Assembly: GCF_000004825.1 (NCBI RefSeq)
Contig: NW_008805065.1
Span: 1,674,001 to 1,738,000 of the forward strand
DNA length: 64,000 nt
Direction of reading: 5' to 3'
Source of the DNA: Heterostelium album PN500
Taxonomy: Eukaryota; Evosea; Eumycetozoa; Acytosteliales; Acytosteliaceae
The notes beneath the pieces were generated by a model, which saw only the letters and a program-made list of their open reading frames with translations, was not told the DNA's origin and did no database searches. Within the stretch, counting starts at the first letter, position 1, and each line of letters opens with the position of its first letter. This document shows, in pieces, positions 33,084-44,143 of this stretch. Made by a program: the position numbers and the translations under genes.

Positions 33084-36000
33084 ATGTTGTACAATTCAAT
33101 TCCAACTATTATCCAAACCAATAAATTTCAATTCTACAGGTGTAGTACAAGTAATAGTCATAGCATTAAAATACAAAATAGAGGTGGAATTAGAAGATAT
33201 ATAGCGGCAGCACTCGACAGCTACTCCCTACACTCTTCAATTTCAAACATGTCACACAGCAGCGGTAACAGCAGCAACAGCGGTAATAACAGCGGCAACA
33301 ACGATGTCCACTATAAATCAAGAATCATCCTCACCGTCAAAGTACCAGAGATCTCCTTGACCAAGAAGATTCTCTTTGACCAAGTAGAGTCAATCAAAGA
33401 TGCAATTGCATTGATCGTAGAGAAGCTTCCACCCGGTTGTCTCGAAAATCTCCACGAATACAACATCTACGTTCCACAAAAGAGTAAATGGTGTAAAATA
33501 GATTCTCCATTCACAAAATATCAATTCCGTGAAAATGTAAATACTATATATTAGAAAAATTAATTTATCCTTTTTTGTATTAATTACTTTTCTTTTCTTT
33601 TTTCATATTAATAGCAAGAGATAGAATTTAAACGTGATTCAAGAGGTGGTGTTAGTCATATTTTAAATTCAGTCGGTCATATTCTGAAACCATCGAGAAC
33701 TGTACATATTCAACTTCCAGAGATTGTGGCTGTAGGACTGTCCACTGGTGCTTCGGCCATCTCTGGACAATCATCGGTCGAAACAACTCCACAATTCAAT
33801 ATGTCACAATCGACCACTCCAACTTTTGCATCTGCCAGCGGATCACTTAGAACATCTGCCGACAATACATTTATCACAGCACCACCACTTTCAATCCCAT
33901 CAACATCAACAGCACCAACAACAATCAATCTTAGCACTAACAATTCACCTACACCATCCATTACAATTCAACGTCCATCCATACCAACTTTGAATCTCTC
34001 TGGATTGACTCCACCTTCGTCATCCTCGGTCATTCCACCATCGCCATCACCCTTGTCGTCGTCGCCACGCGCGCCACTCGAGCATAAAAAGTCATTCCTC
34101 CAACTGATTGGACTATCGCCACGCAATAGTTCACCAAGAACACCGTCACTCGCCATGACCACACCCATCACAACACCTCGTTCCATCGGAACTTATGCGC
34201 GTGCCGACAGCAGTTCGCGCGCCAGCTTCGACGTCGACGAACACACCACCGTCAAAGAGCTACTCCACAAAATCTACCAACACTACAGCCACATCGATCG
34301 TGAACTCCTCGACGACTACAATCTCCAGGTGCCAACCGACCAATCTTGGCTATCAGACCGCAACAAAACCATTGGAGAATATCAAATTCACCATTTCTCA
34401 GAGCTACAGTTCCGTCGCCAATACCAAAAAGTGAAAATCATCTTTTTGAATCGTGAAGTTGTCATTTCGCTCTGTCCAAACGAAACAATCGCCGCCATCA
34501 CCAACAAATTCAAACAACAATACATCCCTTCGCTCATGAGAATGCACCGCTCACCTACCATCATCGGTGGTATCAGTAAACACCATCGTCAGTCACTCAC
34601 TCTTGAGCCAATCCTAGAAGATAACAGCAGCAGCAACAGCAATCAAGCAACAACATCATCGTCTTCATCATCATCTTCTTCACCAGTTTTACAATCGGTA
34701 AACAAAACACGTTCACAAAGATCATACTCTGACAGTTCACCTCTTTCCTTTGCCGGCAAGAGTTCTAATCCAATCAACTCCACCGAACACTCAATCGATA
34801 CAATCAAACGCAAAAACACCAATCCAAACAACAACAAAGACATCAACCAACAAATTGCATCATCACAACAACAGATCTCGCCAGAGCTCGTAGAGTTTAA
34901 AGATTTTAGATTTTTCCTATGTACCAAACACTCGAATCCAAACATTCAAAATCGTTTCGACTACCTCCTCGACGAGGATCGCACACTCGAATCATTCAAC
35001 TTTTGGAACGGAGTGAAGCTACACTTTAAAAACAACAACACCACCTCACAATCGACACCACGCCTCAACAATACCTCGTTTTCCACCTGTAAATCGCCAT
35101 TCTACATCACCATCGAAGCACCATCCCAACAGATCAACATGTCTCATGTTCTTGAAGTTGAATCTTCATCGCGAGTCTCTGATCTCATCAAATCTTATTC
35201 TCAAATTATTAGATCATCTTTAAATATTACAAAATTCAGTAAGTCACTGCTAATTAATCAAACTATTTTTAAAACAAATATATTAATATACCATTTTTAT
35301 CTATAGATGATTCATTAGATGAATATGGAATTTATATAGATACTTCAGAAGAAGGTAAAGAAGGTATTGAATATGGACAATCTATTTTACTTTCAAATGA
35401 AAGATTACTATCGAGTTATCCAATCGATCCATTGGATAAGCTGATTTTCAAACGTACCAACTCGATTTTTGCAATGACCCCTCGCTCGCTTGAACAAGTT
35501 CTCGATGTCAACACTAGCTTGACGGTGCCATCGATACTCGTCCAGCTGAAACAAAAGTTAAAGTCACTCGATGGTTTCAACCAAGAAGGACTATTCAGAC
35601 ACTCCTCTCCGGACATTGCCATCTACTCGATCACCAAGTTGTTGGAGCGTGGCGACTTGATGTCACCGTCACTCTACCCACTCAGCAGCAGCACAGGACA
35701 ACTCAACTCGTCCGCTCTTGTCGACCCAAGTTCGATTGACGCACACTCGATCGCTGCATTCATCAAACACTGGTTTATGAAGTTGCCCATCAAAGTATGC
35801 ACACCGCTCGACGACCTCGAACTGCTACGCAACGCCGTGCTCAGCGAAGAGAACGCCATTCAAACCGTTAAAGAATCACTTCCCGAGCCAAATCGTTCAC
35901 TCTTATTGTGGTTGGTCAGTCTACTCTCGGATATTGCACACAACGCTGCAACCAACAAGATGAATGCCAAGAATCTCGCTGTTGTCATGTCGTCGATCTT

Positions 36001-36253
36001 GTTGCCGGTCAGCCAGCAACAATCGATAGAGCAACAACGCCAACTCGAACGTCATCAATTGGTTACACTACTGCTGCAACACCTCATCAAGCATTCACTC
36101 AGAGAGAAAGGATTCATTCCACTCTCGTCTTCCTCCATTTCAATCTCAACAACATCCACCTCTTTTATCTCCACACACGGGTCGGCATCACCCATCACCT
36201 CTTCACTCATGTCTCGTTCACCTTCACTCACAGACATGTCTGAAGATCCATAA
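33084..36253 (+). CDS. RhoGAP protein with ubiquitin/FERM-F0-like modules
   Basis: Three exons (33084-33536, 33615-35238, 35307-36253), 1007 residues. The N-terminal half has beta-grasp-like segments: RIILTVKVPEISLTKKILFD with EYNIYVPQKSKWC near residues 75-150, a second with TVKELLHKIYQHYSHIDREL and DYNLQVPTDQSWL near 385-440, and a third before residue 690. These resemble the talin/FERM N-terminal fold, separated by Ser/Thr/Pro-rich linkers. The C-terminal third is a RhoGAP domain: VPSILVQLKQKLKSLDGFNQ, GLFRHSS with the arginine finger near residue 790, and NKMNAKNLAVVMSSILL. It should speed GTP hydrolysis by Rho/Rac GTPases at the cortex. Dictyostelium MGP-type RhoGAPs have a similar plan. 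The start may instead be Met at 33249, since the first 55 residues are not conserved-looking and a possible splice acceptor lies at 33138. Confidence 0.82.
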
Positions 36254-36557
36254 GATATTGATTGATATCAATCAATCAATCAACTCTACTCTTTTTTTAT
36301 TATTTTATTTTCCTTCTCTTACTATCTATCATTACTCTTTCTTACTATCACTTCACTTACTTACTTACACGACGATAGACTTCTCTCTTTTCTTCTTTCT
36401 TTTGTGAATATCATTTTCCTCTTTTTTTTTTTTTTATATTTATTTTTTTTTTAAAAAAATAAAATAAATAACAATAAACAAAATAAACATTATTATTATT
36501 ATCTAGTTTATCAAAAATTGGATAATATTTTAAACTATTAATTGTTATTATTATTAT
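36254..36557. other. Convergent 3' spacer
   Basis: T-rich and A-rich tracts between two converging genes; contains AATAAA-like polyadenylation sequences on both strands. No gene. Confidence 0.5.
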
Positions 36558-37424
36558 TTAAGCAGATTTTGCTTTCTTTATTGCCTTCATTTTATCGAGT
36601 AATGTCTTTTGATCTCTAAAGATGTTGGTAGTCAACTTTTTACATGCTGTACCAAAGTTAAAGTTATCTTCTTTAGTTTTGAAAGTTGTCTTTGAAATTG
36701 TAATCACTTCTTCTGATCCTTGTTTATATGATACTATAGGTATTAAAAAATAAATGATTGATTAATTAGTAAAAAAAAAGGTTGTCATGTTGGTTATATT
36801 TTTCTTAGTATCATACCATAGTCGGTATTTTCGAAAATTGGTAAAACTTTTTCGATTTGTTCAATTGCTTTGTCTCTCTTATTGATTTGATCTGGAATCA
36901 TCGATGCAAGTTTGTTCTTTTCGGCTTCAGAGGTTGCTGGATCCTCAGAGAGTGCTTGACATCTAAATACACCTTCAACTGCTGTTGCTAAATTAGTCTA
37001 CGTAAGAACAACAACAACAACAAACAATAAGATGATATTTTATTAATATATATTCATTTCTATTACTCTCTATCTATAGATTTATCTATCTATCTATCTA
37101 TCTATCAATTTCTACAAATGTGACACTTACAATCAATTTTTTCAAATTACCTAATTCTTCACGTAACTTTTCAACAGTATTATATTCTTCACCGTAATCT
37201 TCTTTAACAGTTGGTGTTTCCTATATATATATATATATATATAATGTATATATTTATTTATTTAATTGTTAGAACATGTTGATACATAACTAACTATTTG
37301 ATTTTTATATATGACTATTTAAATTACATACAACAATTGGTTGATTCATCCAATCAGCATCAGCTTCCATACCTGCTGGAATAGCTTTACCTCCCATTGG
37401 AATTGGTGTATCGTTATGATTCAT
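36558..37424 (-). CDS. Uncharacterised small coiled-coil protein (179 aa)
   Basis: Four exons (37424-37332, 37220-37131, 36997-36817, 36733-36558) join in phase to 179 residues; it is easily missed because each exon is short. The protein begins MNHNDTPIPMGGKAIPAGME and has two helical stretches: EEYNTVEKLREELGNLKKLI and AEKNKLASMIPDQINKRDKA. It ends in KMKAIKKAKSA. The middle has a single Cys-containing stretch VFRCQALSEDP. No signal peptide, membrane segment or known motif is visible. The introns are 75-133 bp, one with a TA microsatellite. I do not recognise the family. Confidence 0.75.
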
Positions 37425-37706
37425 CTCGTACTTTTATATTATAATATATAAATATTAATAAGACTAATATATTTACCAAACTTATATTTCTCTTTTTAGT
37501 AGATTAGTTTTTACAAAAAAAAAAAAAAAAAATCTTAAAAAAACAAAAAAAAAAGAGGCAAAAATTTAAATTATTCTTGCATGGGGTTCAAAAGTTCGAT
37601 AGTTGCTGTTCCTTTTTAAGATCTAAAATAAACATAAACACATATATATCTTATTTATATTAAATTTACTTATTTAAAGTAATATTGTTAGATATTTTAG
37701 AAATAA

Positions 37707-40421
37707 ATGAATATAAATGATTTTTATAATGAAATAGCTCGTTTGAATGATCCGAATTCATTAAAATGTAAATATATATCTTATCTTTAAAAGAAAGAGA
37801 GAGAAAATAATTATTAATATTTATATATAGTATTGATACAGAATGTTTTAAAAAACTATTGTATTAATCAGACTATAACAACTCAATATATAAAGTCATT
37901 CACTGATTTGGTTGTAGAGAGTATTGCTAATATCTCTGGTAATACAAACGATATCGATATTCTTAGAAAGTTAATCACATCCATTGGTTTGGTATGTTTC
38001 ATCGATTTCGTTTTTTTTAAAAAACAACAAAAATAGATATATTTTTTTAACACTTTAATTTATTACTACACTATTTATTTTTATAGATTGCAAGATATTC
38101 ACCTTATATCAATTCATTTAAAAGTTATTTAGATAGAGTTATCAATGATATCTTACTTGTCACTTTAAGATCATTCAATAATGTTACTGATTATGATAGT
38201 GTTGAAATAAGAGCACTTTATGTATGTATTATTATCGTTCATAGAATGAAACAGAGCAGTTTAATATTGATAATTTATTATTTTGAATATTTATAGGTTG
38301 AAACAATTAGATCATATACATTGATATTACAAGCATATAATGATCAAATGGATAAATATACTAAACCAGTGATTGAATCATTGACAAAGCATTTCGATTC
38401 TGGATTGTTCCCAGTGATTGTACAGAGTGAAATCGAACAGTATTCAATCACTTCAATCTTGGAGTTGGTTGCAGTTCTCATTCAAACATCACCCACTCTT
38501 ATTTTAGATAATTTCAACCTTTTACAATATATTATAAATGTTTTTATGTATGTAGATTATTATTAATAGGATAGACTGACTATTCAATCAATCAATCAAT
38601 CAATAATATTTAACTTTTTTTTAATTAAAATAGTAATTTAGATATCGAAAAATTCACACCAATCTTTGATGAGATTGTAAATGTAATTGGACATTACTTG
38701 CAAATGTTTATTTATGTACCTTTTGAATCGTTGGAACAGACACCTTCCACACAGAAAAAGAAGCATCCCAACGCCAGAGACGAGGAGAGTGACGATGACG
38801 ATGACGAAGACCAAGACGATGAAACACAGACATTGACAGCAGAGCAACGACAAGAACAACTTAAAATCAAGAGATCGGAACTATCAAACTATAAGAAACC
38901 ATCGATTCAGCAATCGATTCAATTACTTCAAAAAGTGACATCATCACCGAACCACCCCAAGAAGGAATCGTGCATCATACTCATGGGTATCATTTCTTCC
39001 TATTCATTGATACATCATTATTGTGAATGTCAACCGGTTGTTGAAATAGTATTTAATCATTTCTCTGATAGGTAGGTTATTAATGCTTTTTATAAATAAC
39101 TTTTTTTTTTTTTCTAACAATCTTTATGAATAGATTTAATGAACAAGATGAACATTTAAAATTGGTAATCAATTGTCTGGCATATGTATTCTCAAATACA
39201 CCTAGAGAATTGGAAATAGTACAACAATATCTACCGGTATTCTTTAATAAGGTTACATTGTATTTCACCAATATAAAGAATCACTCCAAAGAGAATCCAA
39301 CCAACAAATCGCTTCGTACGGCACTTGCTGCTTCAAGAGAGATAGTCAGCCATGCAATCTCCAAGATGTTACTGTTATTCGATTGTTTCTTTGAGTATGC
39401 CGATGAGTTTATATCGTTTGCCTACGTTCTTGCCGAGCCAATGGTTCTTTCCAACTTTTTATATGCACTCCTCTTCCAATTGGAATCCAGTACATCCAAC
39501 GAACAGAGACAACAATTCGATCAAGTCTATCTACCAAAAGTTATGAAACCATTATTATCACAATTATCATCAAAATATCAATCTGTAAGTTATCTTTTTA
39601 TTAACTTGTCACAACAATAATATTAACATTACACATCTTTTTAGTCTACTAAATTATCAAGTAGTATACTAAAGAGTTTAAATAATATAAGTACATTTGG
39701 TGAGATGTATATTAAGGATTATTATAATGATATTATCGATTTGGTAGAAACCGTTTTGAAGTGTAGTTGGCAAACCTTTATTCCATACTCTATCGATTCG
39801 ATTTCAATACTCTCAAAGATTACGATCAAGGGTGAATGTTCGCAGGTGCAACTCGAAAAGATATGGAGAATCTTTGGTTTGATCCTTACAGATCGAATCG
39901 TGTCGAACGAAGACGGTATAGATTTTGATTTGGTGAACCGATCGAAATTCATTGTACTCGAAGAGATTTCGTCGTATTTAGAGTCGGTCGTCAACGGTAC
40001 TTGTGCCTCCAGTAAGACATGCGCACCAAAGCCAGAGCAACTGGCAACTCTCTACCGGTATCTCCTCGCGAATATCGGATGTGTAGAGGTAACCTTTGAT
40101 TCTGATCTCTACCTCAGAATGTCACAACTTACCGTTTTAAACAGTCTGTTGAAATACTCTGAAAAAGTGGTGGTGGCGGCGGCGGTCCAATCCAATGATG
40201 TTTCCAAAGACATTGATAGCTCGATTCACTCGGTTGTCGCCGAGTTGATACTACTATCAAACATGGACGATGAAGAACAACAAGATACTCTAATGGATCA
40301 TTTCATAGATATAGTAAACTCTAGTAATTTCACTTCATACAAAGTGATTTTAGAGAGATTAGTAAAAGAAAATAACAAAATTTCTATCACAATCAAAGAA
40401 AAGTTGTTTGAAAAAAAATAA
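37707..40421 (+). CDS. Uncharacterised all-helical (HEAT/ARM-like) protein, 757 aa
   Basis: Seven exons (37707-37767, 37831-37991, 38087-38221, 38297-38547, 38634-39071, 39134-39584, 39645-40421) join in phase. The first exon is only 20 codons. The protein is helix-rich throughout, with amphipathic pairs typical of HEAT/ARM solenoids (SLTKHFDSGLFPVIVQSEIE, LVINCLAYVFSNTPRELEIV, IDLVETVLKCSWQTFIPYSI). An acidic, disordered insert with a run of Asp and Glu lies around residues 225-255. No catalytic motif, signal or membrane segment. The function is not recognised; a scaffold or transport-adaptor role would be typical of such folds. Confidence 0.78.
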
Positions 40422-41276
<855 letters not shown>

Positions 41277-41811
41277 ATCAATTTTTAAGTAAACATCAAC
41301 CAAATTTACTACTTTTTTTTGTTATTTTTTTTTGCAATATTTTTTTTAATTTTTGTGTTAGAAAAATTGATCAACAATAAATAAATAAATAACTTTCTAC
41401 AATTATATTTGTAATAACTTAAATCAACTTCTTCATTAATTTCAAATAAGAATAATGGTACAAAACTATCTGAGAACATGATTTAAATCTTTACAATGTT
41501 TCAGCAATTAGTAGACTAGTTTGGATCAAAGATGATTTACATAAAGACTGTTGAACTTGATCAACTGCCTAAAATCAATATTGTAAGTTTATTTGTAAAA
41601 TTTATTTTATTAATTTGTTTTCAACTGTCTATTCAAGTTAATATAGCTTCACTGCTGTTATTTACATTTATTTGCTCTCTTGACTGTATTATCCAACTTG
41701 ATTGGATACCAAACATTTTAGGACATCGATCACATGCCACAACTGATGTAGTAAACAGTAGTTCGAATAAGGATTGAAGTATGTAGCTACATAGAGTATT
41801 TTAAAACTGTG
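41277..41811. other. Intergenic DNA with a tyrosine-recombinase-like fossil fragment
   Basis: After A/T-rich DNA to about 41450, a plus-strand stretch ending at 41777 contains PNILGHRSHATTD. This resembles the LGH..ATT region near the active site of tyrosine recombinases, such as those of DIRS-type retroelements. It ends 35 bp before the inverted-repeat element at 41812, so the two are probably parts of one old insertion. The fragment is short and broken. Confidence 0.4.
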
Positions 41812-43138
41812 AGATATAGGTTATTTCCCGTTGTTAAAGTATACGAATAGATATCCAATTATCATATAGATCTCCTACGTCTCAAAGTGGTGTTAACCCC
41901 AGTGGTCCCCCATATTGCTAAGTTGGTGTCCTACAGATTCGTCATACTACAGTATTTAAGTCGTCGCTCTTAGCTCTTTAACAAGTCGTCTTTCACTCAA
42001 ACAAATAACTTGTTTAATTCCATGGAAAAACAGAAACAAATTAAAAAAATTTGTGTGGTTGACCCCCAAATTTTAATTTTTTTCCATCTATCATTAATTG
42101 AATGGAATTAAACCTTATAATAAATAAATAATTATCTTTGTTTTACTTATATTTATTTACTTTTATTATAATATATACTCGAACTGCTATAACATCACAT
42201 TTGGCGAATATTCAGTTATAAAATACAATTTTATTGGTTTACTTAAATTTTATTACATATTCCACCATGAAGTCACTTTTATTTTCTAGGGAGGCTGGTT
42301 CTCAGCTGTCATTTGCAGAGTTCCTGTGTTATGCCGAGAAAGTTCTTGTCAAGAAGGAAGCTGGCCAGGGACATCGAGAAGAAAACGCAGTTGCCACCAA
42401 TAGAGTACATCGCTCCGCACGTTATCGGTCTGGCTTTGAGATCGATAGTGAGTTGCTCTACTGTTAGTGCCGTGATGAAAGAATTGGAAAAGGTCTTCGG
42501 AGATATATATGGATCGTAACTAGATCGGCTAAAGATGCTGCGAATGACCACTGCTCCTACCTCCGATGCCATGTTCAGAACGTCAAATCGTTGGCATCTA
42601 AATTACCGGATGTTTCGGCGAGAGAGTTGTTGGCTGCCTTCTACGAAACTTTGGATCAAGCTTTCAAAGAAAAGGTTGTGAATACGCTGCCCAAGACCAT
42701 GGATCAAGATATAGAATGCCGTTGAATTACTTCAAGCTGGCACTGTTTATCTACATATGTATAACCCTGCTCTACACTGTGTATACGTATTGTATGCAAG
42801 AGACAGGTTGAACCGGTAATGGTCAGAATCAATCTTCAGGTGTAGCCAAATGTGATGTTATAGCAGTTCGATTATATTTTAATAAAAGTAAATAAGATAA
42901 TTATAAGTAAAACAAAGATAATTATTGATTATAAGTTATTTGTTTGAGTGAAAGACTACTGGCTAAAGAGCTACTGTAAGAGCGACGACTTAAATACTGT
43001 AGTATAACGAATCTGTAGGGCACCAACTTAGCAACATGGTGGACCACTGGGGTTAATACCACTTTGAGACGTAGGAAATCTATTTGATAATTGGATATCT
43101 ATTCGTATTCTTTTTCACAATTGAAATAACTTATATCT
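41812..43138. mobile_element. DIRS-like element fossil with long inverted terminal repeats
   Basis: Left repeat 41812-42205 and right repeat 42845-43138 are reverse complements of each other at high identity (about 290 bp without the nested insertion), starting agatata at both outer ends. The inside (42206-42844) has broken capsid/gag-like protein stretches on the plus strand (for example LPDVSARELLAAFYETLDQA). Long inverted terminal repeats together with a gag-like core and a nearby tyrosine-recombinase-like scrap suggest the DIRS group; a TIR DNA transposon derivative is the alternative. It is strongly shortened and carries several breaks. The right end lies 20 bp upstream of a tRNA gene. 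Age: old enough for the repeats to have diverged by several percent. Confidence 0.6.
42012..42113. mobile_element. 102-bp MITE nested in the left inverted repeat
   Basis: The ends gtttaattccat and atggaattaaac are perfect 12-bp inverted repeats. The right copy of the surrounding long repeat lacks it and gives the empty site: aaataactt continuing directly into ataat. Relative to that site, ctt is present on both sides, a 3-bp target duplication. No coding capacity. It therefore inserted after the host element had its two repeats. Confidence 0.75.
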
Positions 43139-43158
43139 GCCATAAAAACTCACAACAA

Positions 43159-43231
43159 GTTTCTGTAGTGTAGTGGTTATCACATATCCTTCACACGGAT
43201 AGGGTCCTGAGTTCAATCCTCAGCAGAAACA
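43159..43231 (+). tRNA. tRNA-Val(CAC)
   Basis: A complete cloverleaf without intron. The acceptor gtttctg pairs with cagaaac (7 bp), the D stem is gtg/cac, and the anticodon stem tatcc/ggata encloses loop ttcacac with anticodon CAC. The T stem ctgag/ctcag encloses ttcaatc (B box gttcaatcc). The A box is tagtgtagtggttatc. It decodes GUG. The discriminator base is A. Transposon sequence lies close on both sides. Confidence 0.95.
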
Positions 43232-43299
43232 AATTTATAATTCAAAAGAACCGCTTGCGGGTATTTCCAAAATTTCCCGACTTGTAAATAATGGGTTTT

Positions 43300-43889
43300 A
43301 AAATAAGTGTCATTGCTTGATGAAGTGCATCTATATCATTTTAAAAGCTGGATCAACCACAAGGGCACTGGTCATGTCTGTGAGTTCTGTGGTGACACCT
43401 TCGCTGAACTCTGCAACCCTCATGAGCATTTCTTCTTCAAATGCAGGAATGTAGTTTCACAGCAGTTCCTTTCCTTTATCAAACATATACCACAAGTACT
43501 GTAACTATAGACTTCGTAATTGGAAGCACTCGTGTATCAAGTTCGACGGTCCTATTCGTACTACTGTCCACTTCACCCACCTTACTGCTGCTATCGTACA
43601 TTCGTTATGGCAGGCGCTGTCCTGTGAAATGTTTAGTGATGGTACCCATTACAAGCTGGAAAATACCGTCAAAAGAGCAGTCACCCATTATACCAAATTA
43701 ATCGATGCCAATTACCACAAGCTTAACTTCACAATCGCTAATTCTATCTCCCAAGGAATCACTGTCGATTGCTCTGCAATAACACGTAAATTTAAATCTG
43801 ATTGGAATCTAAATCCTTCCAACTATGTGCCACCACTTTATACTGTTGTTCATCAACACGCAACTACTGTTAGATCCATTCTATCCTAA
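43300..43889 (+). mobile_element. 5'-truncated LINE remnant (TRE-like), reverse-transcriptase ORF C-terminus
   Basis: Protein-like sequence begins about 70 bp downstream of the tRNA. HVCEFCGDTFAELCNPHEHF followed by FKC has the C-x2-C..H..C spacing of the zinc finger found after the reverse transcriptase of many LINEs. Another frame then carries LRNWKHSCIKF, IVHSLWQALSCEMF and continues open to TAA at 43889. The two parts are one frame shift apart (near 43490). Only the 3' end is present, the usual result of incomplete reverse transcription. Position just downstream of a tRNA gene is the habit of dictyostelid TRE3-type elements. ATA-repeat DNA follows (43925-43965). Confidence 0.65.
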
Positions 43890-44143
43890 TACTACTCAAC
43901 TTATTAATCAATAATAACTATAAACAATAATAATAATAATAATATAATAATAATAATAATATTTTATTGGCTATTTCTCACGGCCTGTGTGGGAATGTAT
44001 ATATAATATAATATTAAACACGAAATAGCAGGTTAATATCAATACAGGCAATTTGTTGACTGATTATGAGTGAACAAATTTTTTTTTGCAAAAAAAAAAA
44101 AAAAATAACCAAAAAAAAAAAAAAATAGTTTTATTTATAAGAA

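Noticed and set aside
41277-41450. Third ubiquitin unit
   Set aside because: No ubiquitin-like sequence follows the stop at 41276 in any frame.
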